From Nanobdellota archaeon (lineage in GTDB: Archaea; Nanobdellota; Nanobdellia; Pacearchaeales; GW2011-AR1), in the NCBI GenBank assembly GCA_018817905.1, contig JAHISS010000039.1:1-7622 (forward strand): DNA of 7,622 bases, in the 5' to 3' direction. Below are positions 5,826 through 7,622 of the stretch, piece by piece; the first letter of the stretch is position 1; every line of letters begins with the position of its first letter. The position numbers and the translations under genes were made by a program. The notes below the pieces were generated by a model, which was not told where the DNA came from, did no database searches, and worked only from the letters and a program-made list of their open reading frames with translations.

Positions 5826-6821
5826 ATGAATAAAAGAGTAGGCTCGTACAAAAAAATATCCAAAAACATTTTACAATTAATATCAAAACATTATTCTTAT
5901 TTGGCATTGCGGGAAAGAGAATTTCAAAAAATGAGTTCCTCTCTTCAAAATGATTTGGATAAAATCAAGAATGATGAGGGATTTATCAGCCACGTTCTAA
6001 AATCTTTATTTGTTATGAAGGATAGCCATCTTAGAATTATTGATAAAACTGGCAAAAAATACTGGAGCTTACCAAATAAAAAAACAAATTATAAACGACA
6101 ATTATTGGGCAATTATTTTAAGCAATTAAAAAAATATGGGGTAATCACCATCGCAGCAAAGGGAGATATATTCTACCTAGCGATAGATAGTTTTGCAAAC
6201 AGGTATAAATCCGACTTTAACGAATTGTATAATGGGTTAAATTTCAGAAAATTTCAGAAGTGGATAATTGATTTAAGAGCGAATAGCGGCGGAGATGAGT
6301 CTTTAGCAGATAGATTAATATCCAATTTAGCGGGCGAGGGGAATTGTTTCATTTCTTCTTATACTCGGATTAGAACCAATAAAAAAAATCCAAGAAAGTT
6401 TTCTCAGTTCATCCCGAAATATATTCTCCCAGGTGGCAAATATCCAAAGAGAAACGTAATGGTTCTAATTGGCAACAATACCTATAGTTCTGCTGAATTA
6501 ATAACCCTAGACCTGGCAGCAATACCCGGAACCGTTCTAATTGGAGATACTACAGGTGGAGGAAGCGGCCATCCTGAAAGATATCTAACTGACGGGCCTT
6601 CAGCAGGCAAAAAAATAGAAAAAAAAGAAGCCCCTTCAAAATATAACGCGAGGTTTGCTTTAGACATCCCTTCCCTGTTACAATACCGTTTAGACAAATT
6701 TTTGTTACAAGATAATGGAATCACTCCCCATATCCTTATTCCTTCTTCAAAATCTGTAATTGGCAGAAAAGATATTGTTTTAGAAAAAGCCCTAGAATTA
6801 CATAAAAATCAGACTCTCTAG
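5826..6821 (+). CDS. S41 family serine peptidase (C-terminal processing/tricorn-like)
   Basis: About 331 aa, serine-lysine type protease superfamily. Residue numbers count from 5826. An N-terminal helical region contains the S41-type block FISHVLKSLFVMKDSHLRI (about 53-71). The core follows: WIIDLRANSGG (146-156, the DLRxNxGG motif); VMVLIGNNTYSSAEL (about 211-225, with the nucleophile expected in the SSAE motif at about 221-224); IGDTTGGGSG; and an end of the type DNGITPHI. No PDZ domain and no signal peptide or membrane helix are evident, so it may act in the cytoplasm, unlike many secreted relatives. The frame could begin at 5781 (346 aa), but the TATA box favours 5826. It starts about 70 bp after the RNase P RNA, and its stop overlaps the stop of the converging mazG remnant (shared CTAG, 6818-6821). 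It lies between two copies of the RNase P RNA 3' end, so it may be cassette cargo. Confidence 0.88.
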   Translation: MNKRVGSYKKISKNILQLISKHYSYLALREREFQKMSSSLQNDLDKIKNDEGFISHVLKSLFVMKDSHLRIIDKTGKKYWSLPNKKTNYKRQLLGNYFKQLKKYGVITIAAKGDIFYLAIDSFANRYKSDFNELYNGLNFRKFQKWIIDLRANSGGDESLADRLISNLAGEGNCFISSYTRIRTNKKNPRKFSQFIPKYILPGGKYPKRNVMVLIGNNTYSSAELITLDLAAIPGTVLIGDTTGGGSGHPERYLTDGPSAGKKIEKKEAPSKYNARFALDIPSLLQYRLDKFLLQDNGITPHILIPSSKSVIGRKDIVLEKALELHKNQTL

Positions 6822-6971
6822 CGAATCTTCTCATACCTATTCCCATCTAGCACTCTCGACTTCTCCAAACATCCATTTATAACTTCATCCAAATCAAACC
6901 CCCTCGAATTCGCTAAACAAATCAGAGTAAACATAATATCTCCAATTTCATCAGCCAACTCCCTCGTCTCC
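6818..6971 (-). pseudogene. C-terminal remnant of a MazG-type nucleotide pyrophosphohydrolase
   Basis: The minus strand encodes EETRELADEIGDIMF, then TLICLANSRGFDLDEVI and EKSRVLDGNRYEKIR, then a stop. The acidic EExxE...DEIGD pattern is the metal-binding motif of MazG-like NTP pyrophosphohydrolases, which clear non-canonical or excess NTPs. The usual DEAxE-side helices and the start are missing. The frame runs directly into the RNase P RNA repeat at 6971/6972 and meets a TAA about 9 codons further on, with no ATG. It is therefore a gene broken by the event that placed the repeat. Its stop overlaps that of the S41 gene. Intact MazG relatives have about 100 aa; about 50 remain. Confidence 0.8.
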
Positions 6972-7082
6972 TCGCTGATGCAACCGCCAAAGCCGCGGGC
7001 TTAGACAGATGCCAGCACGAACTGTTCGTCCAAAAGGAAACGAAGTTCGACAGAACCCGGCCTATTTCCGACTCACTTTCTT
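6972..7082 (+). repeat. Direct repeat copy 2: partial RNase P RNA gene
   Basis: Second copy of the RNase P RNA 3' region (see 5652-5762), with substitutions relative to copy 1 at four positions. It lacks CR-I and the 5' strand of P1, so it cannot form a working RNase P RNA alone. The left edge abuts the broken mazG frame. The right edge ends in the same TTTCTT tract. It could be the scar of the original gene end, or a target-site duplication made by insertion. Confidence 0.93.
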
Positions 7083-7110
7083 TTAACTAGAAAAAGTTCA
7101 GTACAACAAA

Positions 7111-7118
7111 TATTAAAT
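7111..7118 (+). promoter_or_regulatory. TATA box of the 71-aa membrane protein gene
   Basis: TATTAAAT is centred about 26 nt before the ATG at 7141, again predicting a leaderless mRNA. No Shine-Dalgarno sequence precedes the ATG. Confidence 0.65.
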
Positions 7119-7140
7119 AGGAAAACAAAGAATAGTCTAC

Positions 7141-7356
7141 ATGGAAAATGAAAGACCAAGACCCATTCGGGAAGGAGGATTAGAAGACAAGGCTGGCAGA
7201 GTAAATCTTTTTTTAGGAGCAGTATCATTGGTTTACGGTATATCTGCTGGCTTGGTAACTTATAACATTACTCATAACTTAGGCCACGCTTTTGCATCGT
7301 TTCTTGTTGTCACACCAATGTGTTATATAGCTACTGAACAAGATGCTCGATTATAA
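7141..7356 (+). CDS. Small two-helix membrane protein of unknown function
   Basis: A 71-aa protein that I do not recognise. A polar, Arg/Pro/Glu-rich N-terminus (about 1-20) is followed by a hydrophobic helix, NLFLGAVSLVYGISAGLV (about 22-39). After a short His-containing turn (THNLGH) comes a second hydrophobic helix (about 48-64) ending CYIATEQDARL. This predicts a hairpin membrane protein with both ends on the same side. The gene has its own TATA box. It sits between RNase P repeat copies 2 and 3 and is followed at once, with 0-1 bp spacing, by a converging mazG tail. The layout mirrors that of the S41 gene one unit upstream. Confidence 0.7.
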   Translation: MENERPRPIREGGLEDKAGRVNLFLGAVSLVYGISAGLVTYNITHNLGHAFASFLVVTPMCYIATEQDARL

Positions 7357-7405
7357 TTAAATCTTATCATATCTGTCTCCATCTCGCACCCTCGACTTCT
7401 CCAAA
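7357..7405 (-). pseudogene. Second, shorter MazG C-terminal remnant
   Basis: The minus strand reads EKSRVRDGDRYDKI and then TAA, homologous to EKSRVLDGNRYEKIR in the remnant at 6818-6971. The DNA is also alike, with CTCGACTTCTCCAAA (7391-7405) identical to 6855-6869. Only about 15 codons remain before the match ends, close to the 13-bp RNase P RNA tail at 7414. The amino-acid differences suggest a separate or older copy, not a fresh duplication. Confidence 0.7.
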
Positions 7406-7413
7406 AAAGACTC

Positions 7414-7426
7414 ATTTCCGACTCAC
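7414..7426 (+). repeat. Direct repeat copy 3: 13-bp RNase P RNA 3' terminus
   Basis: ATTTCCGACTCAC is identical to 5744-5756 and 7064-7076, the 3' strand of the P1 helix. Like the other copies it is followed by a T-rich tract (ACTTTTTATC). Thirteen exact bases could rarely arise by chance, but the mazG tail beside it makes common origin likely. Confidence 0.7.
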
Positions 7427-7622
7427 ACTTTTTATCATTCTAATAAGGGAGATAATTCTCCAGATAAGGGATTCTCAAAACCTATAGCAAGCGACATAAG
7501 TTTTTCACCATTATCGTCGTCAAAAGATTATTAAAAAATATAAAGCAGGTAGATGAAATAATTTCTCGTCGATGAACGTTGACTTTAATTATTAAATAAA
7601 ATCGAAAATGGATGCAATGATA
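7427..7622. other. AT-rich stretch with no convincing gene
   Basis: No complete gene is seen. On the minus strand a short open stretch reads EKLMSLAIGFENPLSGELSP and stops near 7443, with a TAA upstream near 7520. It could be the decayed end of a gene or chance. No tRNA, terminator or strong TATA box stands out. Confidence 0.4.

Noticed and set aside
5408..5833. Frames of 63-87 aa on both strands
   Set aside because: They coincide with the RNase P RNA, whose conserved blocks and P1 helix explain the sequence.
6482..6724. Minus-strand 80-aa frame
   Set aside because: It is antisense to the catalytic core of the S41 peptidase.
5652..7082. CRISPR-like or tandem repeat array
   Set aside because: The repeats are copies of the RNase P RNA end with unequal lengths and gene-sized spacers.
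7443..7522. Minus-strand fragment with MSLAIGFENPLSGELSP
   Set aside because: It is too short, has an upstream stop and no promoter; noted only as a possible relic.

Overview
The window looks archaeal and most likely comes from a DPANN genome (Pacearchaeota/Woesearchaeota-like). The rRNA carries the archaeal signature GCGTAACAGCTCACC. The RNase P RNA has the usual conserved blocks. Protein genes are preceded by TATA boxes centred about 25-28 nt before the ATG, which fits leaderless mRNAs. The minus-strand membrane protein starts with a short helical domain (GFSIQLLKKKLLEGGF...) typical of many DPANN proteins. The lineage call is inference.

Region 1 (about 1-4380) is one 23S rRNA gene on the + strand, inside a long complementary pre-rRNA processing stem (160-192 with 4291-4312 and 4361-4375). 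Two insertions interrupt it. The first (about 1366-1943) sits in the tip of helix 45, a place where bacterial intervening sequences also occur. It contains a near-perfect intrinsic terminator, a strong TATA box and a 97-aa leaderless gene of unknown function. The second (2650-3350) is a 701-nt group I intron at the E. coli 1931 position. P1 with its U.G splice-site pair, P2, P3, P4, P5, P7, P8, P9, P10 and a terminal G can all be drawn. An 86-aa gene with its own TATA-like box sits in the P6 loop, and it resembles no homing endonuclease I know. The spliced rRNA would be about 2.8 kb. Its peptidyl-transferase region differs from the consensus at several normally invariant positions.

Region 2 (4424-5383, minus) is a six-helix membrane protein convergent with the rRNA gene. 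It shares a short divergent promoter region with the RNase P RNA gene (5435-5757, plus).

Region 3 (5758-7430) lies downstream of the RNase P RNA gene and has a stepwise repeated layout. First come a leaderless S41-type serine peptidase gene, the tail of a MazG-type pyrophosphohydrolase gene (minus), and a second copy of the last 111 bp of the RNase P RNA gene. Then come a small two-helix membrane protein gene, another shorter MazG tail, and a third, 13-bp copy of the RNase P RNA 3' end. This suggests two rounds of cassette-like insertion or recombination at the 3' end of the RNase P RNA gene. The last roughly 190 bp hold no convincing gene. No tRNA, 5S rRNA, 16S rRNA or CRISPR array was seen.
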